64,000 nt of DNA from UBA10646 sp046296295 (GCA_046296295.1 JBKBLG010000008.1:74627-138626), one strand, 5' to 3'. Positions 1 to 8,582 are shown, counted from the stretch's first letter. Notes: generated from the sequence alone by a model not told the origin. Translations and numbers: made by a program.

Positions 1-2
1 AC

Positions 3-179
3 ATTCGTATAAAATCGTTTTACTACAAAAACGGTCAATTAGTTGAAAATCATGAAGATGTTATTGATGCAACTATAGCACCAGGCAACAAAGAAAAAAT
101 CAAGCTGAAATATGGTACACCTAAAGGTACCGATAGTGTTGCTTTAAGTATTATGCAAGCCGAATTTGTTGAAGAGTAG
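3..179 (+). CDS. 3' end of an unidentified protein (partial)
   Basis: An open frame enters from the left edge and ends at a TAG at 177-179, giving about 58 residues that end in MQAEFVEE. It has no stop before the edge and reads as a soluble, charged domain end. The stop is followed by one copy of the dispersed 14-base motif and a strong hairpin, as expected for a real gene end. I do not recognise the family from this fragment. Confidence 0.6.
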   Translation: MRIKSFYYKNGQLVENHEDVIDATIAPGNKEKIKLKYGTPKGTDSVALSIMQAEFVEE

Positions 180-196
180 TAATACGCTCGATACTA

Positions 197-210
197 CATT
201 TACCGTAAGG
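197..210 (-). repeat. Copy of the dispersed motif CCTTACGGTAAATG (full list here)
   Basis: This near-palindrome (core TTACSGTAA) recurs through the window. Exact copies of the 12-base core CCTTACGGTAAA start near 5290, 5357, 9270, 11986, 21827, 21908, 24037, 25528, 26801, 31001, 34215, 40817, 46112, 52472, 58742 and 63881 on the plus strand. Copies in the opposite orientation start near 197, 6314, 10017, 25495, 26924, 40118, 43177, 56566, 58700 and 63947. Variants with one A/G or T/C change lie near 2562, 3034, 4663, 6874, 22087, 29106, 34631, 43251, 53214, 53704, 54905, 57621 and 60709. A two-change variant is at 32751, and variants with one inserted base are near 1379, 3660 and 35508. About 18 exact copies are intergenic and 8 are inside genes. 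Function unknown. Confidence 0.9.
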
Positions 211-218
211 TAATTAAT

Positions 219-256
219 AACTAAAAGCACCGCTCTGCAGAGCGGTGCTTTTAGTT
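219..256. terminator. Perfect palindromic hairpin between convergent genes
   Basis: A 38-base perfect palindrome: left arm AACTAAAAGCACCGCTCTG, right arm its exact complement, with the A/T-rich outer stem giving a U-tract in either direction. It sits between the plus-strand partial gene and minus-strand folE, so it probably ends transcription from both sides. Confidence 0.85.
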
Positions 257-271
257 GGTAATAATACAATA

Positions 272-991
272 CTACATGTCTGTTTTTAAATCTATATATC
301 GCAATAATTCATTGCGGGTAGCTTCTTCTTTAAACTTACCCCCGTAATAGCTTGTAACTGTGCTACTAGTATCATCTTCAACACCACGGCTTGCTACACA
401 AAGGTGTTTGGCATCAATAATTACAGCTACATCTTCGGTATCTAATATTGCTTGTAAGTCTCTTCCGATTTGTACTGTTAAACGTTCTTGTACTTGCGGA
501 CGTTTTGCATAAAACTCAACCAAACGGTTCAACTTGCTCAAGCCAATTACCTTGCCATTACTAATGTATGCAACGTGAGCCTTACCATAAATAGGTACAA
601 AGTGATGCTCACAATTACTGTAAAAGCTGATATTTTTTTCAACCAACATTTCGTTGTACTTGTACTTGTTTTCAAACAACGCAATTGCAGGCTTATTAGC
701 AGGGTTCAATCCACTAAATATTTCTTTCACATACATTTTCGCAACACGGCGAGGCGTACCCTTAAGACTATCATCAGAAAGGTCTAAGCCAAGTACATCC
801 ATAATAGCTTTAAAATGCTTTTCAATAGCAGCAACTTTTTCATCGTCGCTTAAATCAAACGCATTGGCTCTCATGGGTGTATCCACCGATGTAGCAATAT
901 GGTTATCTCCCATTTCATCAATATGCAAATCGCTTAGCTCAATCATATCTTTATTCAGCGGGGTATTCAACAAAGTTCCGTTCTGTTTCAT
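272..991 (-). CDS. folE: GTP cyclohydrolase I
   Basis: Converts GTP to 7,8-dihydroneopterin triphosphate, the entry step to folate and to tetrahydrobiopterin. The core is unmistakable: CEHH near residue 127 with Cys127, His130 and Cys198 (in HLCVASRG) as the expected zinc ligands, GLSKLNRLVEFYAKRPQVQE near 150, and a complete C-terminus. The first ATG overlaps the upstream pyruvoyl-pterin synthase gene by 41 bases. A second ATG at 946 would start just after that gene's stop and remove a 15-residue poorly conserved leader, so the true start may be 946. The two are clearly one transcription unit, and this enzyme makes the substrate of its neighbours. Confidence 0.95.
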   Translation of the reverse strand: MKQNGTLLNTPLNKDMIELSDLHIDEMGDNHIATSVDTPMRANAFDLSDDEKVAAIEKHFKAIMDVLGLDLSDDSLKGTPRRVAKMYVKEIFSGLNPANKPAIALFENKYKYNEMLVEKNISFYSNCEHHFVPIYGKAHVAYISNGKVIGLSKLNRLVEFYAKRPQVQERLTVQIGRDLQAILDTEDVAVIIDAKHLCVASRGVEDDTSSTVTSYYGGKFKEEATRNELLRYIDLKTDM

Positions 992-1364
992 ACAAAGTAA
1001 TTTTTAATGAATGTTCTGATGGTATTTGCTTTCGCAACAAGTTGTAAATAACTACTGCAATATTTTCGGCAGTAGGATTTATGCTAGCAAATTCAGGAAC
1101 ATCGAGGTTTAAATTTTTGTGGTCGAAGCGATCAAGCACTTCTGTTTTAATAATATCACTCAACACTTTCATGTCCATCACATAGCCTGAAATAGGGTCA
1201 ATATCTCCCACCACTTTTACGATGAGTTCGTAGTTATGGCCATGATAGTGCACATTGTTACACTTTCCGAATACACGAGTATTTTCAGCATCGGTAAGTG
1301 CAGGGTTATGCAAGCGATGTGCCGCATTAAAATGTTCTTTTCTAAAAACCGCTACTTTTTTCAT
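951..1364 (-). CDS. 6-pyruvoyl-tetrahydropterin synthase family protein (BH4-type motif)
   Basis: A 137-residue T-fold enzyme. Seen: His16, His41 and His43 as zinc ligands, catalytic Cys35, an Asp81-His82 pair in FDHKNLNLDVP, Glu126 in LYETERN. The cysteine motif is C-x5-HGH, as in animal-type tetrahydrobiopterin synthase, rather than the C-x3-HGH usual for queuosine enzyme QueD (established family distinction). So a 6-pyruvoyl-tetrahydropterin product is more likely, although annotation pipelines would call it QueD. It lies directly upstream of folE, with overlapping ends. Confidence 0.88.
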   Translation of the reverse strand: MKKVAVFRKEHFNAAHRLHNPALTDAENTRVFGKCNNVHYHGHNYELIVKVVGDIDPISGYVMDMKVLSDIIKTEVLDRFDHKNLNLDVPEFASINPTAENIAVVIYNLLRKQIPSEHSLKITLYETERNFVEYPAE

Positions 1365-1615
1365 AATTAATTGGGCTTCATTTGCCCGTAAGGGACGATC
1401 ACTAATAGCGACACACTTTCGCTGCCAACTTTCATCCGAATACCCTTATTAAGTAAGAAGTGTGCTTACCATTTAAGGTACGGTGTTAATAACGCTACCC
1501 GTTACACTTTGTTTAAACCTTCTGCAAAATAAATGTAACAATAATGTTCTAGTTAGTACCTCGAGTACTTACGTAAATGAATTTATGAAAGTTTGTTAAA
1601 CAGTAAAAATAAATC
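1365..1615. other. Intergenic stretch with two motif variants
   Basis: This gap between two minus-strand pterin genes carries an inserted-base variant of the dispersed motif (CATTTGCCCGTAAGG at 1379-1393) and a TTACGTAA-type variant (ACTTACGTAAATGA at 1567-1580). I see no ORF or convincing terminator in it. Confidence 0.5.
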
Positions 1616-2023
1616 CTACCCAAAATACTCCACATAAATACGTGGTGTTTCATATAATTTAACACAGTGCAGCTGCACATGAGCAGGCAAATGCGGCACT
1701 AATTGTTCCCAAATACCCATGGCTAAGTTTTCGGTGCTACACATTTTACCTGCCAAAAATGGCACATCTAGGTTCAGATTTTTATGATCTAACTGCTTAA
1801 TAACTTTTTCTTGAATGAGTTTGCTCAACTGTTTTACATCCATTAAAAAACCGGTATCGGCATCAACCTCACCTTTTACGGTTACAAAGAGTTCAAAGTT
1901 GTGACCATGCCAGTTTTCGTTGGCACAAACGCCAAATACAGCTTCATTTTGCTCTTTGCTCCAATTCGGATTGTAGAGTTTGTGTGCTGCGTTAAAATGT
2001 TCTAACCTAGTTAAGTATACCAT
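1616..2023 (-). CDS. Second 6-pyruvoyl-tetrahydropterin synthase family protein (BH4-type motif)
   Basis: A 135-residue paralogue of the enzyme at 951-1364. Zinc ligands His14, His39 and His41, catalytic Cys33 (again C-x5-HGH, here CANENWHGH), Asp79-His80 and Glu125 are all present, so it should be active. The two paralogues are clearly homologous but well diverged, so this is not a recent duplication. One could act on another pterin or partner, or make a queuosine precursor; sequence alone does not decide. Confidence 0.87.
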   Translation of the reverse strand: MVYLTRLEHFNAAHKLYNPNWSKEQNEAVFGVCANENWHGHNFELFVTVKGEVDADTGFLMDVKQLSKLIQEKVIKQLDHKNLNLDVPFLAGKMCSTENLAMGIWEQLVPHLPAHVQLHCVKLYETPRIYVEYFG

Positions 2024-2054
2024 GTAACCTCACATTCAATTGGCTGCAAAAATA

Positions 2055-2083
2055 ATCAACCCCCGAATATGTCGGGGGTTGAT
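2055..2083. terminator. Hairpin terminator after the small membrane protein gene
   Basis: A 12-bp perfect stem (ATCAACCCCCGA / TCGGGGGTTGAT) with a 5-base loop lies 16 bases past the stop of the minus-strand gene at 2100-2255. Confidence 0.7.
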
Positions 2084-2099
2084 TTATAAAGTGTATTAA

Positions 2100-2255
2100 T
2101 TATCTGGAATAAACCCAAACAACATCGCGGTTATGATCTTGATACACTGTTGAATAACCGTATCTGTCGCGGTTGTAATGGTAAATATTGTACCCCAAGG
2201 ATATGCCAACGGCAACACCCAGCAAGAAGAACAAAAAATTACGAGATCTGCCCAT
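2100..2255 (-). CDS. Small single-span membrane protein, unknown
   Basis: Starting at the ATG at 2253-2255 gives 51 residues: MGRSRN, a hydrophobic helix (about residues 7-22, with Gly spacing), then a Tyr/Arg/Asn-rich tail. A longer frame begins at 2330, but its extra 25 residues look untranslated: they cover a likely -7 promoter box, TATCTTTG, on the minus strand at 2282-2275, about 20 bases before the shorter start. Function unknown. Confidence 0.55.
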   Translation of the reverse strand: MGRSRNFLFFLLGVAVGISLGYNIYHYNRDRYGYSTVYQDHNRDVVWVYSR

Positions 2256-2353
2256 AGTGGTACTAATACAACTACAAAGATAGTATTTATTTGAAAGTGG
2301 AAAATTAATTTTTACAGAAGATTTTTCCACATAGCCGCTATTACATTTACACC

Positions 2354-3025
2354 ATGAAAGTGCTTGTAACTGCTGCTACTGCTGCAGAATGGCAGCCAGC
2401 GGCTGCCGCATTACCAACGTCCATGCAGCCGAATAACAATGGCACTCCAGCAGTTTTTTTTCAAACTACGGGGGTGGGCATGCTTTCTTCATGTTTTCAT
2501 TTGCAACGTAGCATTCTGCAAATTCGGCCCGATATCGTAATACAATTAGGCATTGCGGGCACATTTACCGCAAGGTTACCGCTCAGTACAGTGGTAGTTG
2601 TAGAACATGAATTTTTAGCTGATACCGGTGTTTGGGAACAACAAACATGGAAAGATATCTTCGATTTGCAACTTGTGGCTCCGAACGAAAATCCATTTCA
2701 AGCGAAGGCGTTGAGCAACCCTTGGCTGCAACAATATAACTTTTTGAAATTACCTACAGTTATTGGTGCTACCGTGGCACAAATAAGTACCAACACAACC
2801 CATATAGCACAAATACAAAAGCATTACAATGCTTCCATCGAAAGTATGGAAGGCGCCTCCTTACATTACGTATGCAGCATGTTACAAATTCCATTTTTAC
2901 AGATGCGAGCTATCAGCAACTGGGTTGGGGTGAGAGATAAAACACAATGGCAAATTGCTCCAGCCATACAAGCGGTGAACCAAACACTACTAAATTGGTT
3001 ACACTGCCTGGTAAAACAGTCGTAA
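2354..3025 (+). CDS. mqnB: Futalosine hydrolase
   Basis: Splits futalosine to dehypoxanthine futalosine and hypoxanthine in the futalosine route to menaquinone. It is a 223-residue nucleosidase-type protein: GVGMLSSCFHL and QLGIAGTF near residue 75 match the phosphorylase/hydrolase fold, SMEGASLHYVC holds the catalytic-region Glu, and the end has the RAISNWVG strand. The next gene is the last enzyme of the same branch, which supports the assignment over a 5'-methylthioadenosine nucleosidase. Confidence 0.9.
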   Translation: MKVLVTAATAAEWQPAAAALPTSMQPNNNGTPAVFFQTTGVGMLSSCFHLQRSILQIRPDIVIQLGIAGTFTARLPLSTVVVVEHEFLADTGVWEQQTWKDIFDLQLVAPNENPFQAKALSNPWLQQYNFLKLPTVIGATVAQISTNTTHIAQIQKHYNASIESMEGASLHYVCSMLQIPFLQMRAISNWVGVRDKTQWQIAPAIQAVNQTLLNWLHCLVKQS

Positions 3026-3076
3026 TATTTTCGCCTTACGGCAAATGTTGCAACGCCTTTCATGCAACTTTGTAAC

Positions 3077-3922
3077 ATGAATATTACAATTGGTTACAGC
3101 CCCTGCCCTAACGATACCTTCATTTTTGATGCACTGGTAAATGGCGATATTCCAACCGATGGGCTACACTTTTCACCAGTATTAGAAGATGTTCAAACCC
3201 TGAACGAATGGGCATTAGCGGGTAAGCTACCCTTTACTAAAATCAGCTATGGGGTATTGCCGCTCATTACATCGCAGTACAACATGCTACCCTCAGGTGG
3301 CGCACTTGGCATGGGCGTGGGACCCATACTTGTAACAACACCAGAATGGCTGGCAGCCAATGGTAATGCCACTCCTACATCCGTTATCATTCCAGGAGCC
3401 AATACTACAGCTCACCTATTATTTAGTTGGGCTTACCCACAAGTAACACAAAAACGTTTTGCTGTATTTCACAACATTGAAGATGCGATCTTACATGGCG
3501 AAGCCGATGCCGGTGTAATTATTCACGAAAATCGTTTTACATATCAACAAAAAGGCTTGGTAGCATTGTGCGATTTAGGCAACCTCTGGGAGCAACAATT
3601 ACAAGTACCCATACCGCTTGGGGGTATTGCTGTTCGTAAAGATGTTCCACTTACAATTGCCTTACGGGTAAATGCCTTGATACAACAAAGCATTGCTTAT
3701 AGCTGGCAGCGCTACCCCAATATTAGCGATTATGTACAATGCCATGCACAAGCAATGGAGCCTACCGTAATGCAACAACATATTGAACTGTATGTGAACG
3801 ACTTTAGCCATCATATTGGCGCAAAAGGAAAGACAGCCGTGAACACCTTACTACAAGTGTACCAACAACTGCAACCACAAAGCAGCTACAACAATGCTGT
3901 ATTTATAGAAGCACCTCTATAG
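3077..3922 (+). CDS. mqnD: 1,4-dihydroxy-6-naphthoate synthase
   Basis: Converts cyclic dehypoxanthine futalosine to 1,4-dihydroxy-6-naphthoate for menaquinone synthesis. The N-terminus MNITIGYSPCPNDTFIFDAL is the family hallmark and fixes the start at 3077, five codons inside the longest frame (3062). Later motifs (GVGPILVT, the PGANTTAHLL loop, DAGVIIHENRFTY) fit the periplasmic-binding-protein-like fold. About 50 bases separate it from mqnB, and a degenerate copy of the dispersed motif lies in that gap. An inserted-base copy inside the gene encodes ALRVNA. Confidence 0.92.
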   Translation: MNITIGYSPCPNDTFIFDALVNGDIPTDGLHFSPVLEDVQTLNEWALAGKLPFTKISYGVLPLITSQYNMLPSGGALGMGVGPILVTTPEWLAANGNATPTSVIIPGANTTAHLLFSWAYPQVTQKRFAVFHNIEDAILHGEADAGVIIHENRFTYQQKGLVALCDLGNLWEQQLQVPIPLGGIAVRKDVPLTIALRVNALIQQSIAYSWQRYPNISDYVQCHAQAMEPTVMQQHIELYVNDFSHHIGAKGKTAVNTLLQVYQQLQPQSSYNNAVFIEAPL

Positions 3923-3933
3923 GCGTTCAACTT

Positions 3934-5244
3934 TTATTTTTTAAGTGCAACAGCATAAGCTTCCAATACCCGCTTACGAGCCACCTCGTGTTGTACGATT
4001 GGTTTAGGATAACTAAAGCTATTTAATTCTGGCACCCACTTGCGAATGTATCTACCATCTTTATCGAATTTTTGTGCTTGTAAGGTTGGATTGAACACTC
4101 TAAAGTATGGTGCAGCATCGCAACCACTACCAGCCGCCCATTGCCAGCCACCGTTGTTTGCTGCAAAATCGTAATCAAGTAATTTTTTAGCAAAATAAGC
4201 TTCGCCCCAACGCCAATCTATTAACAAGTGCTTGGTTAAAAAGCTTGCAACGATCATGCGTACCCGATTGTGCATATACCCGGTTGTGTTAAGTTCTCGC
4301 ATACCAGCATCTACAATAGGGTAACCCGTTTTACCTTGGCACCATGCCTCAAACTCGGCTTCGTTATTGCGCCATGGTATGGCATCGTATTCTTTGCGAA
4401 AAGCTTTGCCCTCGCCAATATGCGGGAAATGATGTGTAATTTGATGGTAAAAATCTCGCCAAATAAGTTCATTTAAAAAACCTTCACTTAATGGTGCTGC
4501 CTGCCTTGCTAATGCACGAATACTAATAGTACCGAAACGCAAATGCACGCCCAGCAGCGAGGTTCCTTTAATGGCCGGATAATCTCTTTGTTCTTTATAA
4601 CGCTGCAACACATCATTAGCTACACTTGGTGGCGGAAAGCTTAATGTAGTGGGTGCGAAACCCATTTGCCGTAAGGCTGGTATTTCTTGCGGTGATTGTT
4701 TATAAAAAGCATCAAAATATTTTTCTGTTGGATATGCTTTGAACTGATATGGCGTAAGGTTGAGCTTCCACTTTTTGCTGTAGGGCGTGAAAACGGTGTA
4801 AGGCTTCCCATCGTCTTTCACCACTTCGTTTTTCTCAAAAATTACTTGGTCTTTAAAGCTATGTAATGCAGCACCTTTGTTTTGCAACCACTGTGCTATT
4901 GCTGCATCGCGTTGAACTGCATAGTGTTCATAATCGGTATTGGTATATGCCGCAACAATATTGAATTTACTGGCTAATTGTTCCCACGCTGCTTCGGGTG
5001 TTGTATGATACACTTGCATACTACTACCCATAGCTACCAACGTTGCTTGCATACTTTCGATAGCTTGGTGTATAAAAGTTACACGAGCATCGGCAGTATC
5101 ATCGAGCTTATCTAAAATATGCGTATCAAAAATAAACAATGGAACTACCGGATAACCACTGCGTAGTGCGTGATAGAGTGCTGCATTATCGGCCAAACGC
5201 AAATCGCGGCGAAACCACATAACAGCAACTTTAGGCAAAGGCAT
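3934..5244 (-). CDS. phr: Deoxyribodipyrimidine photolyase (CPD photolyase/cryptochrome family)
   Basis: Light-driven repair of UV-induced pyrimidine dimers. The ATG at 5244 gives MPLPKVAVMWFRRDLRLADN, the standard start, so the ten extra codons of the longer frame were dropped. An N-terminal antenna-binding alpha/beta domain is followed by the FAD domain: LNELIWRDFYHQI, GYPIVDAGMRELN, TGYMHNRVRM, and FAANNGGWQWAAGSGCDAAP with the electron-transfer Trp residues. It ends convergent with mqnD, 11 bases apart. One degenerate dispersed motif inside it (4663) encodes LRQM. Confidence 0.95.
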   Translation of the reverse strand: MPLPKVAVMWFRRDLRLADNAALYHALRSGYPVVPLFIFDTHILDKLDDTADARVTFIHQAIESMQATLVAMGSSMQVYHTTPEAAWEQLASKFNIVAAYTNTDYEHYAVQRDAAIAQWLQNKGAALHSFKDQVIFEKNEVVKDDGKPYTVFTPYSKKWKLNLTPYQFKAYPTEKYFDAFYKQSPQEIPALRQMGFAPTTLSFPPPSVANDVLQRYKEQRDYPAIKGTSLLGVHLRFGTISIRALARQAAPLSEGFLNELIWRDFYHQITHHFPHIGEGKAFRKEYDAIPWRNNEAEFEAWCQGKTGYPIVDAGMRELNTTGYMHNRVRMIVASFLTKHLLIDWRWGEAYFAKKLLDYDFAANNGGWQWAAGSGCDAAPYFRVFNPTLQAQKFDKDGRYIRKWVPELNSFSYPKPIVQHEVARKRVLEAYAVALKK

Positions 5245-5300
5245 GATGATGTTTTTTTTGTAATTACAATACACTATATGTTTTGTTGGCCTTACGGTAA

Positions 5301-5339
5301 AAAAGATATGGGGCGGCCTGCGGCCGCCCCATATCTTTT
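5301..5339. terminator. GC-rich palindromic hairpin (GGCGGCC-TGC-GGCCGCC family)
   Basis: A perfect 18-bp stem with a 3-base TGC loop between the dipeptidase and photolyase genes, both on the minus strand; A/T outer ends and GC-rich core fit a terminator for the dipeptidase transcript. It shares its core with hairpins at 31065 and 63908. Two copies of the dispersed motif flank it (5290 and 5357). Confidence 0.8.
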
Positions 5340-5371
5340 AATATTATAACCATGCACCTTACGGTAAATGA

Positions 5372-6742
5372 TTACTGTTTCATATCGGCATAAAACTGAT
5401 GGAAATAGGGAATGGTAGCAATGCCTTTGTAGAAGTTGAACACATCGTACTTTTCGTTCGGACTGTGCAGGTTATCGCTATCTAAGCCAAAGCCCATGAA
5501 TACGATTTTAATGCCCAACTCTTTTTCAAACAATGCACAAATAGGAATACTGCCACCACCACGCACCGGAATAGGCTCTTTACCGAAAGTAGTTGCAATG
5601 GCCTTAGCAGCCGCTTGATATTCAATACTATCAATAGGTGTCATATAAGGCTCGCCACCATGGTGTTCTGTAGCTTTTACCACTACGCCGGCTGGTGCCT
5701 GATTTTGAAAATATTGTATCAACTTTTCAGTAATTACGGCACTACTTTGGTTGGGTACTAAACGTGCACTGATTTTAGCGAAAGCCTTGCTTGGCAATAC
5801 TGTTTTAGCACCTTCGCCGGTGTAACCACCCCAAATACCATTCAACTCTAAGGTTGGACGAATACCAGTACGCTCGTTGGTTGTATAGCCCTTTTCGCCC
5901 CATAATTGCTGTACACCCAAATCAGATGCATAAGCAGCATCGTCGTGAGGTGCTTCGGCCATCTTTGCACGTTCTGCTTCGGTACTTTCAACCACATCGT
6001 CATAAAAACCTGGGATGGTGATATGATTATTTTCATCGTGGCAGCTGGCAATCATTTTGGCGAGCATGGTAATTGGGTTGGCTACAGCACCACCGTATAC
6101 ACCACTGTGTAAGTCGCGGTTCGGACCTGTTACTTCTACCTCAATATAGCTTAAGCCACGTACACCAATATCAATACTTGGCGTATCCATGCTAATCATA
6201 GCGGTGTCGCTAATTAAAATTACATCGGCCTTTAATAAGGCTTTATGTTCTTTTACAAAAGTTGCCAAGTTGGGACTGCCAATTTCTTCTTCTCCTTCAA
6301 TAATGAATTTCATATTTACCGTAAGGGTATTGGTAGCCACCATGGTTTCAAGAGCTTTCACATGCATGTAGAACTGGCCTTTATCGTCGCAAGCGCCACG
6401 GGCATAAATTTTACCATCTTTTATAACAGGATCAAAAGGGCCGCTGTGCCAAAGCTCAAGCGGGTCGGCTGGTTGCACATCGTAGTGGCCGTATACTAAT
6501 ACGGTGGGTTTAGCCGGATCAATGATTTTTTCGCCATATACGATAGGATGGCCGGGTGTTGGGTAAATGGTTGCTGTGGTAGCACCTGCTTCGAGCAAAC
6601 GCTGCTTTACGGCCTCAGCACAATGCTCCATATCGGCTTTGTGTTCGCTGCGTGCACTTACACTCGGGATGCGTAACAAATCGAGCAACTCATTTAAGAA
6701 ACGGTCTTTATGTTGTTCTTGATAATCTTTCCAAACTTGCAT
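5372..6742 (-). CDS. M20 family metallodipeptidase
   Basis: A cytosolic dinuclear zinc peptidase of the CNDP/ArgE/CPG2 clan, 456 residues. Seen: GHYDVQPADP (metal His and catalytic Asp), ARGACDDKG (bridging Asp), EGEEEIGSPN (catalytic Glu and metal Glu), ISDTAMI (metal Asp) and the C-terminal HSPNEKYD (metal His). The lid/dimerisation domain lies between. This points to dipeptides or N-acyl amino acids as substrates, without fixing which. One exact dispersed motif (6314) encodes LTVN inside the catalytic half. Confidence 0.92.
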   Translation of the reverse strand: MQVWKDYQEQHKDRFLNELLDLLRIPSVSARSEHKADMEHCAEAVKQRLLEAGATTATIYPTPGHPIVYGEKIIDPAKPTVLVYGHYDVQPADPLELWHSGPFDPVIKDGKIYARGACDDKGQFYMHVKALETMVATNTLTVNMKFIIEGEEEIGSPNLATFVKEHKALLKADVILISDTAMISMDTPSIDIGVRGLSYIEVEVTGPNRDLHSGVYGGAVANPITMLAKMIASCHDENNHITIPGFYDDVVESTEAERAKMAEAPHDDAAYASDLGVQQLWGEKGYTTNERTGIRPTLELNGIWGGYTGEGAKTVLPSKAFAKISARLVPNQSSAVITEKLIQYFQNQAPAGVVVKATEHHGGEPYMTPIDSIEYQAAAKAIATTFGKEPIPVRGGGSIPICALFEKELGIKIVFMGFGLDSDNLHSPNEKYDVFNFYKGIATIPYFHQFYADMKQ

Positions 6743-6900
6743 AACAATCTTTTTGCTGTGAGCAGCGAAGTTAAGGTTGAAGTTGGGTTTTGTAGTTGCT
6801 TTAAGTGTTTTCTTGCTTGCTTGTAAGTTGAAAGCAGCATTTTGTTGTGTAAAATGCTCTTAGGTTGTATTAGCATTTGCCGTAAGGCAAAATAGCATAA

Positions 6901-6931
6901 TTTGCACTCATAACAACTATACACTACTTTG
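6901..6931 (+). promoter_or_regulatory. Possible Bacteroidetes-type promoter
   Basis: TTTG at 6901-6904, a 20-base spacer, then TACTTTG at 6925-6931, close to the TTTG/TAnnTTTG consensus. It ends two bases before the annotated ATG of the lipoprotein gene, so either the transcript is nearly leaderless and starts at the in-frame ATG at 6942, or the match is chance. Confidence 0.3.
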
Positions 6932-6932
6932 T

Positions 6933-7583
6933 ATGAAAAAAATGTATGTGGCTGCTTTAGCCGGTATTATAGCCCTGAACGCTTGCAAAAAAGAGACAGA
7001 AAATACGAGTTCCGCGAGCGACTTTCAGCCGCTTACAGCGGGTAGCACTTGGACTTATAAAGAAACGGTTGCGAATGTTACTTACACCTTTACCGCTACG
7101 AACAGTGATACTAGTATGTTTAATAAAACCTATAAAGTATTGAGTAACAGTGCAGGTGGTAATGTGTATTTAAGCAAAACTGGTAATAATTACTACCGAT
7201 TTGGTACGCTGCAATTACCTGGTGGCCCCGGTTTAGAAGAATGGTATTTGGTAGATAATTTAAATGTAAACGGTACTTGGGAGCAAAGCTCAACGCTTAG
7301 TTTTAATGGCACCAACTATCCTGTGAAGTTGAGCTATAAGATTAATGCTAAAAATCGTTCTTTAACCGTTGGTACGAGAAATTTTACTAAAGTAACAGAA
7401 GTGGGATTAACCATTTTTGTGCGTCCGGCAGGTTTTCCCGGCGATTTAAACTTGGGTAGTGGTACGTTCTTTTATGAAGATGGCGTAGGTTTAGTAAAAA
7501 GCACTTTGAGTGTTGATGGTTCTTTGGCTGGTTTTGGAACCATTAACCAAAACACTGAAATACAGAGTTACACTATACGTTAA
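6933..7583 (+). CDS. Putative lipoprotein, unknown
   Basis: 216 residues with a short lipoprotein signal ending in ALNAC (Cys18), then a low-complexity Ser/Thr linker and a beta-rich domain (WTYKETVANVTYTFT, NYYRFG, GPGLEEWYLVD). The overall look is of an outer-membrane-anchored beta-sandwich. I do not recognise a named family. The stop lies 11 bases inside the convergent CDF gene. Confidence 0.75.
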   Translation: MKKMYVAALAGIIALNACKKETENTSSASDFQPLTAGSTWTYKETVANVTYTFTATNSDTSMFNKTYKVLSNSAGGNVYLSKTGNNYYRFGTLQLPGGPGLEEWYLVDNLNVNGTWEQSSTLSFNGTNYPVKLSYKINAKNRSLTVGTRNFTKVTEVGLTIFVRPAGFPGDLNLGSGTFFYEDGVGLVKSTLSVDGSLAGFGTINQNTEIQSYTIR

Positions 7584-8580
7584 TAGCTTGATGTTTTTGA
7601 TTGCTAAGAATATTGCTAAGCGTCCACTCCAACTGTTGTTGTTGTGGACGTTCTCTTTTAATACAATCGGCCTTGCTGCAAATGGTACAACTAAAAGGTA
7701 GGCAGCCATCGGTATGTACAAAAAGTTCTAAGCTATTGCCATAATGTTGCTTAATCAAGGCTTCTAAAGCATCTACTTCTTGGTGTGCTTCGTGTACATT
7801 CAAATACCAAGGCACTGTTAAGTGACAATCGAGATGCAAGTGACTGCCATATTTTATAACACGTAAGTTGTGTAAATCAATCCAATGCAGGCGACGATTT
7901 TCGTTCAAGGTTTGTACCATTGATTGAAGCAAGGCGGTATCGGCTTCATCCATAATACCAGCTAGCGATGCTCGAATAATGGTATAGCCATTAAACATAA
8001 TGTACATACTCATGGCCAAGGCTACCAATTTATCTAGCCAATACCATTGTAAGAACTGCACCAATAGTAACCCAACAACAATAGCAATAGTGCTGTAAGT
8101 ATCTGCTTGCAGATGCTTTCCACTGGCTTGCAATGCTAGCGATTTATTTTTTTTGCCTAACTGCAAGCACCATGCACCAGCACCAAAATTAACTACCGCA
8201 GTAATGCCTACTATTGTTAAGCCAATATCTATACTGTGTAGTGTTTGTTGGTTCACCCATTGTAGTACGGCTTGATAAGCTGTTAACAATCCTGCACTAG
8301 CAATTAAACCACCTTCTACTGCAGCACTTACAAACTCAGCCTTACCATGCCCATAGGGATGATCGGCATCTTTGGGTTTGGCAGCTACATAAAGGCTATA
8401 CAAACCAATAACACCAGATACTACATTAACAATGCTTTCTAAAGCATCAGATAACACTGCAACAGAATGGGTTATATAATAGGCCACCATTTTACCACAT
8501 AATAGCACTACCGATAAAAGTGTTATCCAAAACTGAGTTCTAAGATTTTGTTGTGCAGCGGCATCGGTAGTGATCGGCAT
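7573..8580 (-). CDS. Cation diffusion facilitator (CDF) family metal exporter
   Basis: Exports divalent metals from the cytosol in exchange for protons. About six membrane helices; helix 2 has VLSDALES and helix 5 HLQADTYS, the paired His/Asp zinc-site positions of CDF proteins, and DHPYGHGKAEF is the helix 2-3 loop signature. A cytosolic ferredoxin-like domain follows. Unusually, a C-terminal tail of about 45 residues carries four cysteines (C-x4-C-x2-C-x4-C), a possible extra metal site. It starts two bases after the DsbA-like gene and is the last gene of the redox cluster. Confidence 0.92.
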   Translation of the reverse strand: MPITTDAAAQQNLRTQFWITLLSVVLLCGKMVAYYITHSVAVLSDALESIVNVVSGVIGLYSLYVAAKPKDADHPYGHGKAEFVSAAVEGGLIASAGLLTAYQAVLQWVNQQTLHSIDIGLTIVGITAVVNFGAGAWCLQLGKKNKSLALQASGKHLQADTYSTIAIVVGLLLVQFLQWYWLDKLVALAMSMYIMFNGYTIIRASLAGIMDEADTALLQSMVQTLNENRRLHWIDLHNLRVIKYGSHLHLDCHLTVPWYLNVHEAHQEVDALEALIKQHYGNSLELFVHTDGCLPFSCTICSKADCIKRERPQQQQLEWTLSNILSNQKHQAINV

Positions 8581-8582
8581 GA

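Noticed and set aside
6694..6924. Minus-strand ORF between the dipeptidase and lipoprotein genes
   Set aside because: It overlaps the dipeptidase start in another frame, includes a dispersed-motif variant and has low-complexity Lys/Leu content; probably non-coding.
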